Positions 34,138 through 48,059 of a stretch of 64,000 bases of DNA are shown here, piece after piece. Below the pieces are notes generated by a model. It was not told the origin of the DNA, did no database searches, and saw only the letters and a list, made by a program, of their open reading frames with translations. The stretch's first letter is position 1. Each line of letters starts with the position of its first letter. Source of the DNA: Channallabes apus (taxonomy: Eukaryota; Chordata; Actinopteri; Siluriformes; Clariidae). The DNA is taken from assembly GCA_030522415.1 (NCBI GenBank), contig CM060127.1, forward strand, positions 961,001-1,025,000. Direction: 5' to 3'. The translations under genes were made by a program, and so were the position numbers.

Positions 34138-34636
34138 CCATGTTTGTTTTGGGCATGCTGGAGCTTTAGGGCTTTCTGAGCTTCTGGGAGAAAGGTATGG
34201 GGTGATCATCAGACAATTTGTTTGTTGTTAAAGCTTAGTCTGTAATCTTAACCTTTGACCTTTCACCCTAACCCCAAGGTACATCTCCTCTGTTCACAAA
34301 TTAAGAAGAACGACTGTCACAGTGAACCATCCGGAACAAGACACTGGTCCAGTATGAAAAAGGGTGCTGCTGGGGGTGGGGAAGGGGGACAATGAAGGGA
34401 TGTTAGTAGTATGTTGTATGTAGTTTTAAAAAAATGTGGAATGAAATGAAGTAAAATTAAATTACACTGACGTGCTGAAAATGATTCTCACCTACTTACC
34501 GTGATGATTTAATACCTTTTATGAGTCTAACTGGACCTGCAGAAAAACTGTAGGGTGTCAATTCAACACTCCAAAAATGTACTGTGTGCCCACTACTATC
34601 ATACAGAATATCATCATACAGTTGTTCTTGCGTTGG
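33870..34636. other. No recognised gene; GA run
   Basis: A GA microsatellite lies at about 34107-34132. The remainder is not recognised. Confidence 0.6.
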
Positions 34637-34905
34637 GCGGCACAGTGGCGTAGTGGTTAGTGCTGTTCCTCGCATCTCCAGGGCTGGGGATCGATGCTCA
34701 CCTCGGGTCTCATGCTTGGTGGGTTTCTCTTTAAAGACATACAGATTAGGCTAATTGCCATCGCAAATTCCCCATAGTGTGTGAATGAGTGTGCTTGTAT
34801 CCTTTGTGATGGTTTGGTACCCCGAGGGTCAGTGCGCCCTGAGGCCCATGGTAAAGGGACCAGCCTATCAGACTCTACAGGATAAACGCTACAGTGAGTG
34901 AACTG
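34637..34905 (+). mobile_element. V-SINE-like copy, plus strand
   Basis: It starts gggcggcacagtggcgtagt with a tRNA-like A box (gtggcgtagtggttagtg) and a weak B box (ggggatcgatgctc). It continues with the V-SINE body (gtgggtttctctttaaagac … gctacagtgagtgaactgg). It is diverged from the copy in the L2 element. Confidence 0.65.
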
Positions 34906-35380
34906 GAACAAAAAATGAGTTTGAGGTTAAAGTTCCTGCTCACTTTATGTCCCAGAGAGCTTTCAAATCTCTCTCTCTCTCGCTCTCTCTCACACACACA
35001 CACTCTCTCTCTTTCTTTCGAGCTACACATGACACTCCTGGGCTATCCACAATCCTGATCAGAAACTGCCTGATCCCTCCCGATGGTTCCTGATGCTTCT
35101 GGTTGATGTACCATGTGTGTACCATGCGGTGTATCCTGGCCCCATATAAACAGCCTAAAGCTCACCGTAAGAGTTCTGTAGATAATCCCACTTACAACCA
35201 AGATGGCTGTTAAAGTTCCTCCTCAGGACCGCAACTGCAGTGAAGAATTAACACTCAGTTCTTCCAGCTTAAATTCAGAGGTGACTCTGATGTGCAAACT
35301 CCAGTTCCTATTAACATTATTGACTATTGACCATTATAGACTATATACAGTAGTGTACAGTCATATTAGGGACATTATTT
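34906..35380. other. No recognised gene; CT/CA runs
   Basis: CT and CA runs lie near 34968-35010. No supported gene. Confidence 0.5.
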
Positions 35381-35545
35381 ATAAGCCGGTGTCACCCAGA
35401 TGAGGATGCGTTCCCTTTTGTGTTTCTCTCAAAGTTTCTTCCTCGTGTCATCTCAGGCAGTTTGTCTTGGTCACTGTCGCCCCTGGCTGCTTATTAGGGA
35501 TCAATTTGTTCATGTAAAATGTATCCATGGATTTCTGTAAAGCTT
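35381..35545 (+). mobile_element. L2-type LINE 3' tail fragment
   Basis: The plus-strand words cacccagatgaggatgcgtt, tctcaaagtttcttcctcgt and cgcccctggctgcttatt match the L2 3' region. Confidence 0.7.
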
Positions 35546-35549
35546 AATT

Positions 35550-35628
35550 TGGGTCCACCTGTGGTAAATTCAGTTGATTGGACATGATTTGGAAAGGCAC
35601 ACACCTGTCTATATAAAGTTTTAAAGGG
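35550..35628 (+). mobile_element. Tc1-like leader fragment (another family)
   Basis: ggtaaattcagttgattgga and aaaggcacacacctgtctat match leader sequence commonly found in fish Tc1-like elements, from memory. Confidence 0.5.
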
Positions 35629-35639
35629 AGTATCCCTTG

Positions 35640-36030
35640 CTTTAACAAGGCAAGGGTTACTCCCATCCTCAGGAAACCCTACCTGGATGCAGCAGACATC
35701 AGTAACTATCGGCAGACATCAGTAACTATCGGCCCTATCACTTCTCTCTTTTCTCTTTAAGATTCTTGAATGTATCCAATCAAATGTCTCTTTATCTCTC
35801 ACAGAACAACGTCAATGATTCTAACCAAGTTGGATTCAAACAGGGACATTCCACAGATAGTGCCCTTCTGTCCATCACTGAAAAACACCATGATGCTAGA
35901 TCTGTCCTCATATTCCTGGACCTCTCAACAGCGCTTGACACGGTAAACCACAAGATTCTCTTGTCTAGCATTGTGACCCTTGGAATCTGTGGCACAGCAT
36001 GGCGATGGTTTGCTACTGAGCAGCTCGGTT
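35640..36030 (+). pseudogene. L2/CR1-like reverse transcriptase fragment
   Basis: The frame 35766-36041 gives SNQVGFKQGHSTDSALLSIT and FLDLSTALDTVNHKIL, the fingers and first catalytic Asp region of an L2-type RT (Ser-Thr-Ala-Leu-Asp in place of SAAFD). A short direct repeat (gcagacatcagtaactatcg, twice at 35692-35732) lies just upstream. No further RT follows. Confidence 0.75.
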
Positions 36031-36041
36031 GTATGAGGTGA

Positions 36042-36997
36042 CAAGCACCAACTTACTCAAAGCTTTAATCACACCCCACACTTTTAAACGTTCCAGCCGA
36101 ACTTCCAGCACTGCTTGCTTCTCTGGTGGTGGAAGGAACTTCTCCTGGATGTCCTTATAGCCAAGTAACTGACAGGATGTTTAAAGAACTATTTATTTCT
36201 TAGATAGTCTGGTTAACCAGAAAAAAAGTAGTTGGTAACCTAGTGAACCAGTTTTATGGATTTCATTATTGGTGGAAACTTTAAGGCACTTATGCAAATC
36301 GCTCGGGATAAGGGCATCTGCCAATGCCCTGTTAACTTGGGAACTCAATGTTCATGATTATGTTCTGCATTTAATCCACTACTATTGGTCAGTTTGGCCT
36401 TTGATGATATGTTACAGATGAAATGTGCTTAATGACAGATGACGTCAATTGGCGGGGGCACAGTGGTGGAGGGAGGGAAGGCTCAGGTCCACAGCCATGA
36501 GTGGCAGGGCAGTGGCACATGTGCATCAAATGCAGACACATTATCTTCAAAGGCCCATCCGTCTGCATGGCTCGTGGTCCGTCCCCAGCTCTTTCTGAGT
36601 AGCAGACATGTCGCATTCTTCAGTCCATTCCACAGAGTACAATAACTTCCTGGAATTCTTTGAAGCCTGGCTGCCGGAGCCAGGGCACTTCCTGTTGTCC
36701 TCGTAGCACTTCCTGCATGGCCGGCACAATCAGGTTTCTGCCGGTTGCCATGGTGAGGAGGCAAATACATTCAGTGTCGCAGTGTGAGATGCTCCCAAAG
36801 CGTTAAAGACACAAACATAAATCTTTTTCTCCCGGGGTAAAGCTGGTGTTTATTATTTTGCTTTATTCGTTTATTATTATTTTTTTTAAAAAGAAAAGAA
36901 AACTTTCACTGGATGGTGTTTGCATGCTATTTGAGTTAAATAAATGTTTTTCTTATTAGCACAACATGATGTTAACCAATAACATTTTTGGCACATA
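36042..36997. other. No recognised gene; a G+C-richer patch at 36430-36780
   Basis: At 36430-36780 the minus strand carries overlapping open frames (… MATGRNLIVPAMQEVLRG …). They are not recognised and are interrupted. Possibly a decayed processed copy. Confidence 0.35.
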
Positions 36998-38483
36998 CAG
37001 TGGTGTGCAAAAGTATTCAGCCCCTTTGAACTTTTCCACATTTTGTCACATTACAGCCACAAACATGAATCAATTTTATTGGAATTCCAGGTGAAAGACC
37101 AATACAAAGTGGTGTACATGTGAGAAGTGGAACGAAAATCATACATGATTCCAACATTTTTTACAAATAAATAACTGCAAAGTGGGGTGTGCGTAATTAT
37201 TCAGCCCCCTGAGTCAATACTTTGCAGAACCACCTTTTGCTGCAATTCCAGCTGCCAGTCTTTTAGGGTATGTCTCTACCAGCTTTGCACATCTAGAGAC
37301 TGAAATCCTCGCCCATTCTTCTTTGCAAAACAGCTCCAGCTCAGTCAGATTAGATGGACAGCGTTTGTGAACAGCAGTTTTCAAATCTTGCCAGAAATTC
37401 TCGATTGGATTTAGATCTGGACTTTGACTGGGCCATTCTAACCCATGGATATGTTTTGTTTTAAACCATTCCATTGTTGCCCTGGCTTTATGTTTAGGGT
37501 CGTTGTCCTGCTGGAAGGTGAACCTCCGCCCCAGTCTCAAGTCTTTTGCAGACTCCAAGAGGTTTTCTTCCAAGATTGCCCTGTATTTGGCTCCATCCAT
37601 CTTCCCATCAACTCTGACCAGCTTCCCTGTCCCTGCTGAAGAGAAGCCCCCCCAGAGCATGATGCTGCCACCACCATATTTGACAGTGGGGATGGTGTGT
37701 TCAGAGTGATGTGCAGTGGTAGTTTTCCGCCACACATAGCGTTTTGCATTTTGGCCAAAAAGTTCCATTTTGGTCTCATCTGACCAGAGCACCTTCTTCC
37801 ACATGTTTGCTGTGCAAACGGGACTTCTTATGGTTTTCTGTTAACAATGGCTTTCTTCTTGCCACTCTTCCATAAAGGCCAACTTTGTGCAGTGCACGAC
37901 TAATAGTTGTCCTATGGACAGATTCCCCCACCTGAGCTGTAGATCTCTGCAGCTCGTCCAGAGTCACCATGGGCCTCTTGGCTGAATTTCTGATCAGCGC
38001 TCTCCTTGTTCGGCCTGTGAGTTTAGGTGGACGGCCTTGTCTTGGTAGGTTTACAGTTGTGCCATACTCCTTCCATTTCTGAATGAATGCTTGAACAGTG
38101 GCTCCGTGGGATGTTCAAGGCTTTGGAAATCTTTTTGTAGCCTAAGCCTGCTTAAAATTTCTCAATAACTTTATCCCTGACCTGTCTGGTGTGTTCTTTG
38201 GACTTCATTGTGTTGTTGCTCCCAATATTCTCTTAGACAACCTCTGAGGCCATCACAGAGCAGCTGTATTTGTAATGACATTAGATTACACACAGGTGCA
38301 CTCTATTTAGTCATTAGCACTCATCAGGCAATGTCTATGGGCAACTGACTGCACTCAGACCAAAAGGGGCTGAATAATTACACACACCCCACTTTGCAGT
38401 TATTTATTTGTAAAAAATGTTTGGAATCATGTATGATTTTCGTTCCAGTTCTCACATGTACACCACTTTGTATTGGTCTTTCA
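36998..38483 (-). mobile_element. Tc1-like element, second family, right end truncated
   Basis: The left end is cagtggtgtgcaaaagtatt after TA. The transposase is on the minus strand. The right terminal repeat can be followed as far as ttggtctttca (38483) and then stops abruptly, joined to mariner-like sequence. Confidence 0.85.
37214..38210 (-). pseudogene. Tc1-like transposase, second family, frameshifted
   Basis: The C-terminal two thirds are open at 37214-37804 ([34 protein letters not shown], so all three DD34E residues are present). The middle part is open in another frame at 37776-37970 (ARRKPLLTENHKKSR). The N-terminal HTH region, to about 38210, is in a third frame with stops. At least two frameshifts inactivate it. 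Confidence 0.85.
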
Positions 38484-38860
38484 AACATGCAGAAATGTCT
38501 TTGAGCGAGGTCAGGACATGTGCCGATAACTCCCAGCTGAGTTCTTATAACATGCGAGTGGTGTTGGTGAACGATTGTGTGCAAAGACAGATGTATCTTT
38601 TCCTCTAAAGTGGGTGACAAGTTATTTATTGATTTTCAGTGATCAGGCATTCCACTCTTTGAACGTTCATTGGAATGACTGCAGCAAATTAGCTTCGAGC
38701 CACCTCGGCCGGGATTGTCATTCACAGACATACGGCCTTCTTTAAAACATTTGGACCATTCAGATGTTTTACTGCGGCTAAGAGTCTCATCACCGTACTG
38801 TGACTGAAGTCTTCTGTAAATGTCAATCACTTTTACACCGTCAATTCACCAGAAATTTCA
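38484..38860 (-). pseudogene. mariner-like transposase fragments
   Basis: On the minus strand 38636-38830 gives IDIYRRLQSQYGDETLSRSK and CFKEGRMSVNDNPGRGG, the N-terminal HTH of mariner-type transposases. After a gap, TCPDLAQRHF near 38490-38520 resembles the SPDLAP(S/C)DF motif holding the last catalytic Asp, here changed to His. The catalytic centre is deleted. Confidence 0.65.
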
Positions 38861-40245
38861 TCACAAGTCCCGGTTTGACTTGAACGCCCTTCATTTAACT
38901 CACTTTCTTATGTCATACCATAAGTCCCAGTAAGAAGAAAGACAGAATCAAACTATGTCAGTTAAGGAACGACATGGCTGTTAACTGTTGAAATGTACAA
39001 ATAGGCGTAAGCCCACATGCACGAGCCCACATTGCAGTGAAAGAGGAAAGAGCTTTAATTTCATACTGACTGCTAGAGCTAGTATCAGGTTCATGAAGCG
39101 AGGTTGGGAAAACATCTGTAGTTAAGATGATCATGTATACATGCTAGGCTAGGGCTGACATGTCTCTACAGTCTCAGAGTAAACATACCAGTAGTCTGAC
39201 TTTTAATGGAGCTTTGGAAACCACACTCTTAATGTCAAAACAAATTATTTGACTTTCACAGTGTCTACTCCACAAGAAACTTTCTCTCTTTCTTTGTTTC
39301 TTTGTTTCCTTCTTTGCTTGTTCCTTTCTTTCTTTCTTTCATATTCAAATTAAGTTAATACACATTTAAGAGTAACATTTAAGATTTCTGTTGCATACTG
39401 TAGAAATGTAGAAAGTTCTGGCTCTGTGCCAAATTCTTTGCCTGCTACTGTGCGTCTTTATGAGGGTGTTTGTGACTGTAGACTCAGAAACCCCACATGG
39501 CAACCATGAGTTACACCTACAGCTCTCCACAGCACCACTGTCAACACGACACTGACCCGGGTGTTTTCAGGTCACATCCAAATGGTTTGAAAACTGAGAT
39601 TGAAAACTGTAAGGAAGCATGCTTCCTAACACCCCTATGCTACCAGACATGGCTCTGCAAAAATATTTATGCTCGCTGGCTTCATCCATGAATTCTAATC
39701 TTTCATTATCTGTGAAAAATGCAAAACTACATTCCTGTGTTGTTCCGTCACCAGTGGGAAAAAAGACCTGCAGAAGCTCATTTTTAACCGGTTGACTGAT
39801 TATTCTGAGTCTCAAAGCTCCAAAGATGTATTAAAAGGATTTGTGGAAGGATCTGTAACCTTTTCATTATAGATTTACATTTTATAATTGATATATTAAA
39901 TACTGTTATCTTATTATTCCACTGCAGCATAAAGTACTGTATGATCATCTGGGTTACAGAATATGCTTCAAATCTGACAGATTCCATTGTATTTCCTTCG
40001 GGGTTACTATTATTTTCCTTCATATAACTGCAAATAAAATATCCATATTAATTATAATCTGTTTCATACTGTATGTTATTATAACTATAATATTTATAAT
40101 TAGTGTATATTTCCAATGCAATGTGTAAGAATCAGACGAACAGAATGGACTTCACAAGGAATCACACTGACATCCTGAAATCTGAAATCCTACTTACAAT
40201 AAACATTATGGTTATATTTACAATAAGAAAGTATTGTAAATACTA
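38861..40245. other. No recognised gene
   Basis: A TTTC-rich run lies near 39289-39340. The frame 39567-39815 (minus) and the small plus-strand frame at 39497 are unrecognised and may be decayed coding sequence. Confidence 0.4.
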
Positions 40246-40254
40246 TTTACAAAG

Positions 40255-40470
40255 TATTGCGATTGTTAATCGCAAAAATACAGTCACAGGCAAGAATACC
40301 AAAGTTGTTCTCCACAACACGGCTCCCCCCAGTGATCCTGTAGTTCCTCACAAGCTCTTCATCTGTAAATCCATGTCTACTGCTGCGTTTCATCAAATAC
40401 ATTTTTAAGGTGAAAGTGTCGTCCCTGAGGATAAAATAAGACTTTTGCTTATCATCACTCATGGTCTCAA
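40255..40470 (-). pseudogene. PIF/Harbinger-like transposase fragment
   Basis: The minus-strand frame contains LKMYLMKRSSRHGFTDEELV followed by NYRITGGSRVVENNFGILA. The RVVEN(A)FGILA motif marks the last catalytic Glu region of Harbinger-type (DDE_4) transposases and HARBI1-like proteins. Upstream catalytic residues are not found, so this is a relic. Confidence 0.7.
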
Positions 40471-40513
40471 GGGTTCTGGTTGAGGAAAGTTGGTGGTACC
40501 ATCCTCTATTCAC

Positions 40514-43228
40514 TTCTTCAGCTCACTGGCATTAAATAACTTGGCATCTGACATACAGTATGTCCCATTCCTCTACTGTCTATAGATCGGTGTCTATCCA
40601 TACTTGGGATAGTATAAGTGGGGACAGTATAACTTCGTATCATATCGTTAACGTAGCATTGTTGTAATTTTGCTTCATGTTGGTAGTGACAATATGGTTT
40701 TATTATTATTTCTTTAGGACTCGTATATCATTGGTAAATTCCTTAATGGCTCGTTATTGAAATGTTGCTAACATGTTATTGCCTTGTTTCAAAATTTGCC
40801 AGATTTGTTTTACACCCACCTCAATTAAGAAAAAGCTGTTTCGAGAAGTGCAGGGACCAACTCCAACTCCAGGATCAGAGTTGAGAACCAGCAGTTTGGT
40901 TGACTGTCCCAGATGGCTGCTTTCTTTTTTTTACCAGATGTTCTGACTCTCTCAGAAGTTTTGGAGTCTCCCACATATTGATGGCAGTTCCCTGATAACC
41001 ATAAATCATTTAAAATATTGCAGAAATTGATTTATTGAGAGCTAACAAGAGAGCGCAAGTATGCCCACGTGCTGATTCATCACTGAGTGATCATATCACT
41101 TTTCTCATACAAAAAAAAAAAAAAACAGAAATACAAAAGACAGTTCCCTCTAGAGTACATCAGTGTGTTCTCCTGCCCATAATGGTAGTAATAATAAAGG
41201 CGGTTTTGTTCACTGCACTGTTTGCAACGTTGGTGTTTCTATTGCAGCCAGACAGTGGACCAAAACACACAACTGAGGATCATTTCACTTCCTGAAAGGA
41301 GACTGAAGGAGTTTTCACCCCCACCCCCAAAACAACGTAAGAAAAGTGCGAAACTTTGATAATGTGAGTAGGTCACCAGCTACATGTAGCTCTTGCAACA
41401 ATATCCAAACAAATATTAAGCATTAAACACAAGACAATTTGTTTTGCTCAGCTACATTTGCCTACTCTAAAGCCAGACTAATATGCTGCTAACCTTTATT
41501 TTCAGTGGATATCTGGTCATCACCATCAGTTGTGGATGAGAGGAAACAGAGACTCCAGCAGGTAATGCTGCCTCGCTTCTTCCAGACGGCCCGACCATGT
41601 TGCTCACAAGCATGTTCTCCACATCTTGAGAACCAATGGTGTGTGAGTGAGCAGTTCGAAAAGATGCGGTCGGCTGGCATCATGTGGTTCGGAAGAAACG
41701 CGTGGTAGTCCTCGGCCCTCCAGACTGAGTGGCAGTAGTAGCTTAATGTGGGAGCCCCCTAGTGATGGGGAGGAATTGGACACGCGAAAATCGGGGGGGA
41801 AAAAACAAAAAAACATTTGTGTCTAATTATGATGGGTTGCCTAGTCAGTTAGGTGTGGTCTACTGTACTTTAATACAGCACTGAATTTAAACTATGGGTA
41901 TTGGCGGATTCCACTGACTGCAAGATTTAAAAATTAAATGTCTTTTCCCGTGCAGTTATAGTGAGTGGAATTTAATTACACCAATCTGTCACCCTTGTGT
42001 TTTGGTTGTTTGTGGGCCCAGCAATGGTTTTCCGTCTCATGGCCACAATAATTCACCTACCTGTCAAACTGTCTCCCAAGTCTTCCTTCCCAACCATCCT
42101 CATACACATCAAGCTCTACCATGTCATACCGTCGCCTCTGAGAAAGGGGGTCATTATTGTCATTTCTCCTTACTGAGTGCTTGCTCAGGATTCCTGAGGA
42201 GTTTTACAGACAGGACTGTCTCCACATGCTTTTCTTTGGCACAGGAATCTGCTACAGGATTAGGCAATGCTCCCTCTGGCACTAGATACCTAAGCAAGCC
42301 GGAGTTACAACCTGCAATGAATTGTCATCTAGGATACTATCATGTTTGCTTTTATTTACGTGACAATATTGTGTTTTTCATAGCACTCAAGTTGCTCTGA
42401 TTTAAGCTTTTAGCACTTACAGCTGACCACAATACTGACCTTGTTCACTCTTTTGCTTTGACTTTGAAACATAATCACACACACATTTAAAACATTTAAT
42501 AAACATTTAATGGCCTTAAAGGTCCAGTTTATAGACAGTAAAATAGTTTTGTGTTCAGGATTATCCAGAGGAGGAAAACAATGACGTTATCTGATGTTAG
42601 TCATCACCTTAATCTATGTATAATCGGCCTCCCTTATTACTGCACAGCTCTCGGATCCTTAACAAACATAACTGTCAAAACATCTCAAACATTCCAAAGC
42701 TATAAACATTACCTTACTTTACAAAGTCACAGGAACACCTGAGATGGAGAGCTCTCACTACAGCAGTGGAACTCACTAAATTTCTCCATGTTGTACAGAA
42801 GTTTTTTCAGTGCATTATTGTTAATCGAAGAACTTTGGACAATACTGATTTTCAAACTTTTTACAGTACTGACTTTACCAATGCTATAGTGAGGATGTTT
42901 CTGTTTTTTCTATGTTTCTATTTTTTGACAGCACACATTGTTGTGTTTCTTGTTTCCATCTTATTTTTCCATATTTTTTTTAAACCTTAGTCTGCCTGTT
43001 TTTTGGTAATGAATTTGGTTTTGTCTCCAATGGACAAACTTTGACTCATTATTCAACAATGAGTCATTTTTGCGAATAACCATTACGAAACCCTTGTCAG
43101 GTAACGCCTGTGTGTGCATGATTCAGTAAGTTTTGGTAAGTTACAGGTACTGCAAAATCAACTGGTTTTCTTTATACCACTTACACCAACATGCATGTTT
43201 AGAATAGAATAGAATATATATATATATA
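40514..43228. other. Long stretch without recognised gene
   Basis: An A run lies near 41109-41123. The part 41490-41790 (… gagcagttcgaaaagatgcg … gtgatggggaggaattg …) looks like an interspersed fish repeat I cannot name. A 132-codon plus-strand frame at 42002-42400 has no recognised motif. Confidence 0.45.
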
Positions 43229-44848
<1,620 letters not shown>

Positions 44849-44919
<71 letters not shown>

Positions 44920-44930
44920 TTTTTGATGTT
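44849..44930. repeat. TA microsatellite and T run
   Basis: A TA run to about 44910 is followed by a T run. Confidence 0.95.
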
Positions 44931-45049
44931 GAAACTTAATTAGCTTTACACATATTACACAAGTTGCGCAAGATGTATTTTTCACACATATTGCATAAAG
45001 TTCTATATATTGCACATTGCACTGAGAATGACACACATCGCACAATGTT

Positions 45050-45212
45050 TACACTCACTTATCTTCACACTCACTTTATCCTGTATTCAGGGTCACGTGG
45101 GGCCTGAAGCCTATCCCAGGAGACTTAGGGCAGGAGGCGGGGTACACCATTCGCAGAGCAAACACATATACACACTACGGGCAATTTTTGGGACGCCAAT
45201 TAGCCTAACCTA
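45050..45212 (-). mobile_element. V-SINE-like fragment next to the L2 tail
   Basis: tatcctgtattcagggtcac, agcctatcccaggagactta, ggggtacacc and ctacgggcaattt match the other V-SINE-like copies on the minus strand. Confidence 0.75.
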
Positions 45213-45726
45213 TTCAATTCAATTAAATTTTATAAAAATAAATAAATTAATTAATTAATTAATAATAATAATAATAATAATTTTAGAAAATAAAATAATT
45301 CGAAGTGTGTATGTGTGAGAAAAATGTGTAGATAATAATGAGACAAATGAATGAAATTTCTCTGATAAGCAGCCAAGGGTGACGGCGACGGTGGCAAGGA
45401 AAAACTCCCTGAGATGGCATTAGGAAGAAACCTTGAGAGGAACCAGACTCAACAGGGAACCCATCCTCATTTGGGCGATAACAGATAGAAATGATATAAC
45501 ATCTTGTGTGTTGTGCAGGTGAAAATTCAACATGACAGAAATTATTTAAATTGACATGAAGTCCAGTTCAGCATAGGGACGAGTCAGTAGGTGCAGAGGG
45601 CAGATGAGGTCTGGATCACTGGAAGCACAGGAGCAGCATGTGTAGCTCCAACCATCATAAAGCTGAATCCAGCTGGAGCTGGTCCTTCTCTGGATGCCTC
45701 AGGAACCTCGCAGGGTCGGCCTTTGT

Positions 45727-47676
45727 CTACTGAAGCTGGCAAAATCTCCCGATGCCTCGGGATGGGTAGAGAAATACAGAACAGACGGGGAGAATTAGCG
45801 TAGTTACCATTCGGGATAGGTTTAAAAGATGCGTCTTGAGTCTACTTTTGAACTGGGAAACCGTGTCTGCTCCCCGAACACTGTCTGGAAGGCTATTCCA
45901 AAGCTTTGGAGCTAAATATGAAAATGCCCCGCCACCTTTTGTAGATTTTGAAATTCTGGGAACTACCAGAAGTCCGGAGCTTTGTGATCTTAAGGCGCGT
46001 GGTGGATTGTAGCGTATCAGAAGACTGGTTAGGTATGTGGGAGCTAAACCATTTAAGGCCTTGTATGTAAGTAATACTATTTTGTAATTTATTCTAAACT
46101 GAACAGGTAGCCAGTGCAGGGATGATAATATTGGGGTTATATGATCATATTTTCTGGATCTAGTGAGAACCCTGGCGGCATTTTGGATTAACTGAAGCTT
46201 GTTTATTGAGGATGCAGGACAACCACCTAGTAATGCATTACAATAGTCCAGTCTGGAGGTCATGAATGCATGAACTAGTTTTTCTGCATCAGATACGGAT
46301 AAGATGTTCCTAAGTTTGGCAATATTTCTAAGATGGAAAAAGGCTGTTTTTGTGATATTTGAAATGTGATTTTCAAAAGACAAGTTACTGTCTAATATTA
46401 CGCCCAGGTCTTTTACTGCTGAGCTGGTAGTAACAGTACATCCTTCTAAGCGCAGGCTGAATTGTGAAGGCTGTTGTGTGCTGGTTTTTGGGCCAATAAG
46501 TAATATCTCTGTCTTATCTGAATTTAATAAAAGAAAGTTATTGGTCATCCAATCTTTTATGTCCTGGACACACTCAGTTAATCTAGACATCTTAGGTATT
46601 TTGTCTGGTTTTGTTGAGATATATAATTGGGTATCATCAGCATAACATTCATTCATTCATTTTCTATACCGCTTAATCCTGTGTTCAGGGTCGCGGGGGA
46701 CCTGGAGCCTATCCCAGGAGACTTCGGGCACTAGGCGGGGTACACCCTGGACAGGGTGCCAATCCATCGCAGGGCACACACACCCAATCACACACTACGG
46801 GCAATTTAGGAACGCCAATTAGCCTAACCTGCATATCTTTGGACTGTGGGAGGAAACCGGAGTACCCGGAGGAAACCCACCAAGCACGGGGAGAACATGC
46901 AAACTCCATGCACACAGAGACGGGAATCGAGCCTGGCATCAGCATAACAATGGAAACTAATCCCATGTCTTCTAATGATGTTACCCAAGGGAAGCATGTA
47001 TATTGAGAACAACAGAGGTCCTAAAACTGACCCTTGTGGGACCCCATATTTCACTGGCATTACACCAGACGGTTCTCCATTTAGATCTACAAAATGGTAG
47101 CGATCAGACAGGTAAGATCTAAACCATTTTAATGCCTGTCCCTGAATGCCTATATAATTTTGTAAGCGATCTATGAGAATATTGTGATCTATAGTGTCGA
47201 ATGCAGCACTAAGATCGAGCAGGACTAGCAATGAGATGCAGCCTTGGTCTGAAGCTAAAAACAAGTCGTTTGTAATCTTAACTAGTGCAGTTTCTGTGCT
47301 ATGATGGGGCCTGAAACCTGACTGAAATTCTTCAAGGATGTTGTTATCCTGCAAGAATGTGCACATTTGAGCTGATACTACTTTTTCTAGTATTTTTGAT
47401 ATGAACGGAAGGTTTGAAATCGGTCTGTAATTTATTTCATTCGCGTCCAAATTAAATTTTTAAGAAGCGGCTTAATAACTGCTAACTTGAAAGGTTTAGG
47501 GACGTGACCTAGATATAATGAAGAATTAATAATGTTTAGAAGTGGCTCTCCAACCGTAAGCATCACTTCTTTTAAAAATCGGGTTGGGATTGCGTCTAAC
47601 AGGCATGTTGTTGAATTAGCCGAGGTGTTGAGTTTAAACAGCTCTTCCTGTTCTATACCTGTAAAGCACTGAAAAA
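45727..47676 (-). pseudogene. L2-type reverse transcriptase, split and frameshifted
   Basis: The upstream part is at 47432-47676 (AIPTRFLKEVMLTVGEPLLN) and, after a frameshift, 46950-47450: [54 protein letters not shown] (first catalytic Asp), [14 protein letters not shown], then CYAD, where the SINE begins. After the SINE 45727-46634 continues from CYADDTQLYIS through FLLLNSDKTEILLIG and FHLRNIAKLRNIL, SRLDYCNALLGG and HWLPVQFRINYKI to the end. Without the SINE and the frameshift this would be a normal L2 RT domain plus C-terminal region; the endonuclease is absent. It copies LINE RNA at the target in intact relatives. Confidence 0.9.
46635..46949 (-). mobile_element. V-SINE-like insertion with 13-bp target duplication
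   Basis: The 13-base word catcagcataaca is at 46635-46647 and 46937-46949. Between them the minus-strand SINE shows body and ATTC-type tail (attcattcattttctatacc on the plus strand), but the tRNA-like head is truncated just after the B box. It interrupts the L2 RT catalytic YADD codons. Confidence 0.9.
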
Positions 47677-47680
47677 CCTT

Positions 47681-47829
47681 CATGTCTTTGGGAGGAAACC
47701 AGAGTACCCAGAGGAAACCCATCAAGCACAGGGACAATGCACACAGAGACAGGAATCGGGACAGGCATCGAACTCAGACCTTGGAGGTGCAAGGCGACAG
47801 TGCTAACCACTACACCACCGTGTCACCAC
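47681..47829 (-). mobile_element. V-SINE-like head, abutting the L2 5' end
   Basis: On the minus strand it starts ggtgacacggtggtgtagtg with A box (gtggtgtagtggttagca) and B box (gagttcgatgcc) and runs into the SINE body, then stops exactly where L2 coding sequence begins. It is the best tRNA-like head in the window. Confidence 0.8.
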
Positions 47830-48059
47830 AATGTTTACGCATACTGCAAAAACAATTGTAATTGTTTTCAATCTATTTGTTTTGGTTTTGATTGTGCTGT
47901 ATCATCTGCCTGATGCTAGCCATTTAAACAAAGAGTGACCAGAGTGAGACGGATCTTTAATAATTTCTGCTAACTTTATAGAAGAAGCCGGAATTGTGTA
48001 GTTTAGCCAAAGAGGGGAGAGGGAACCTAGTGATCGTTTTTTTCCTTCTCAACTGTACA

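Larger units (their letters stand above)
45213..47680 (-). mobile_element. L2-type LINE, 5'-truncated, with V-SINE insertion
   Basis: The 3' tail (attcaattcaattaaatttt on the plus strand) and 3' region (45340-45726) are followed on the minus strand by RT coding sequence. The 5' end is cut at about 47680. A V-SINE splits it at 46635-46949. Confidence 0.85.

Noticed and set aside
42002..42400. 132-codon plus-strand frame
   Set aside because: No motif, no splice context, unusual composition rich in His and Ser; no support beyond being open.
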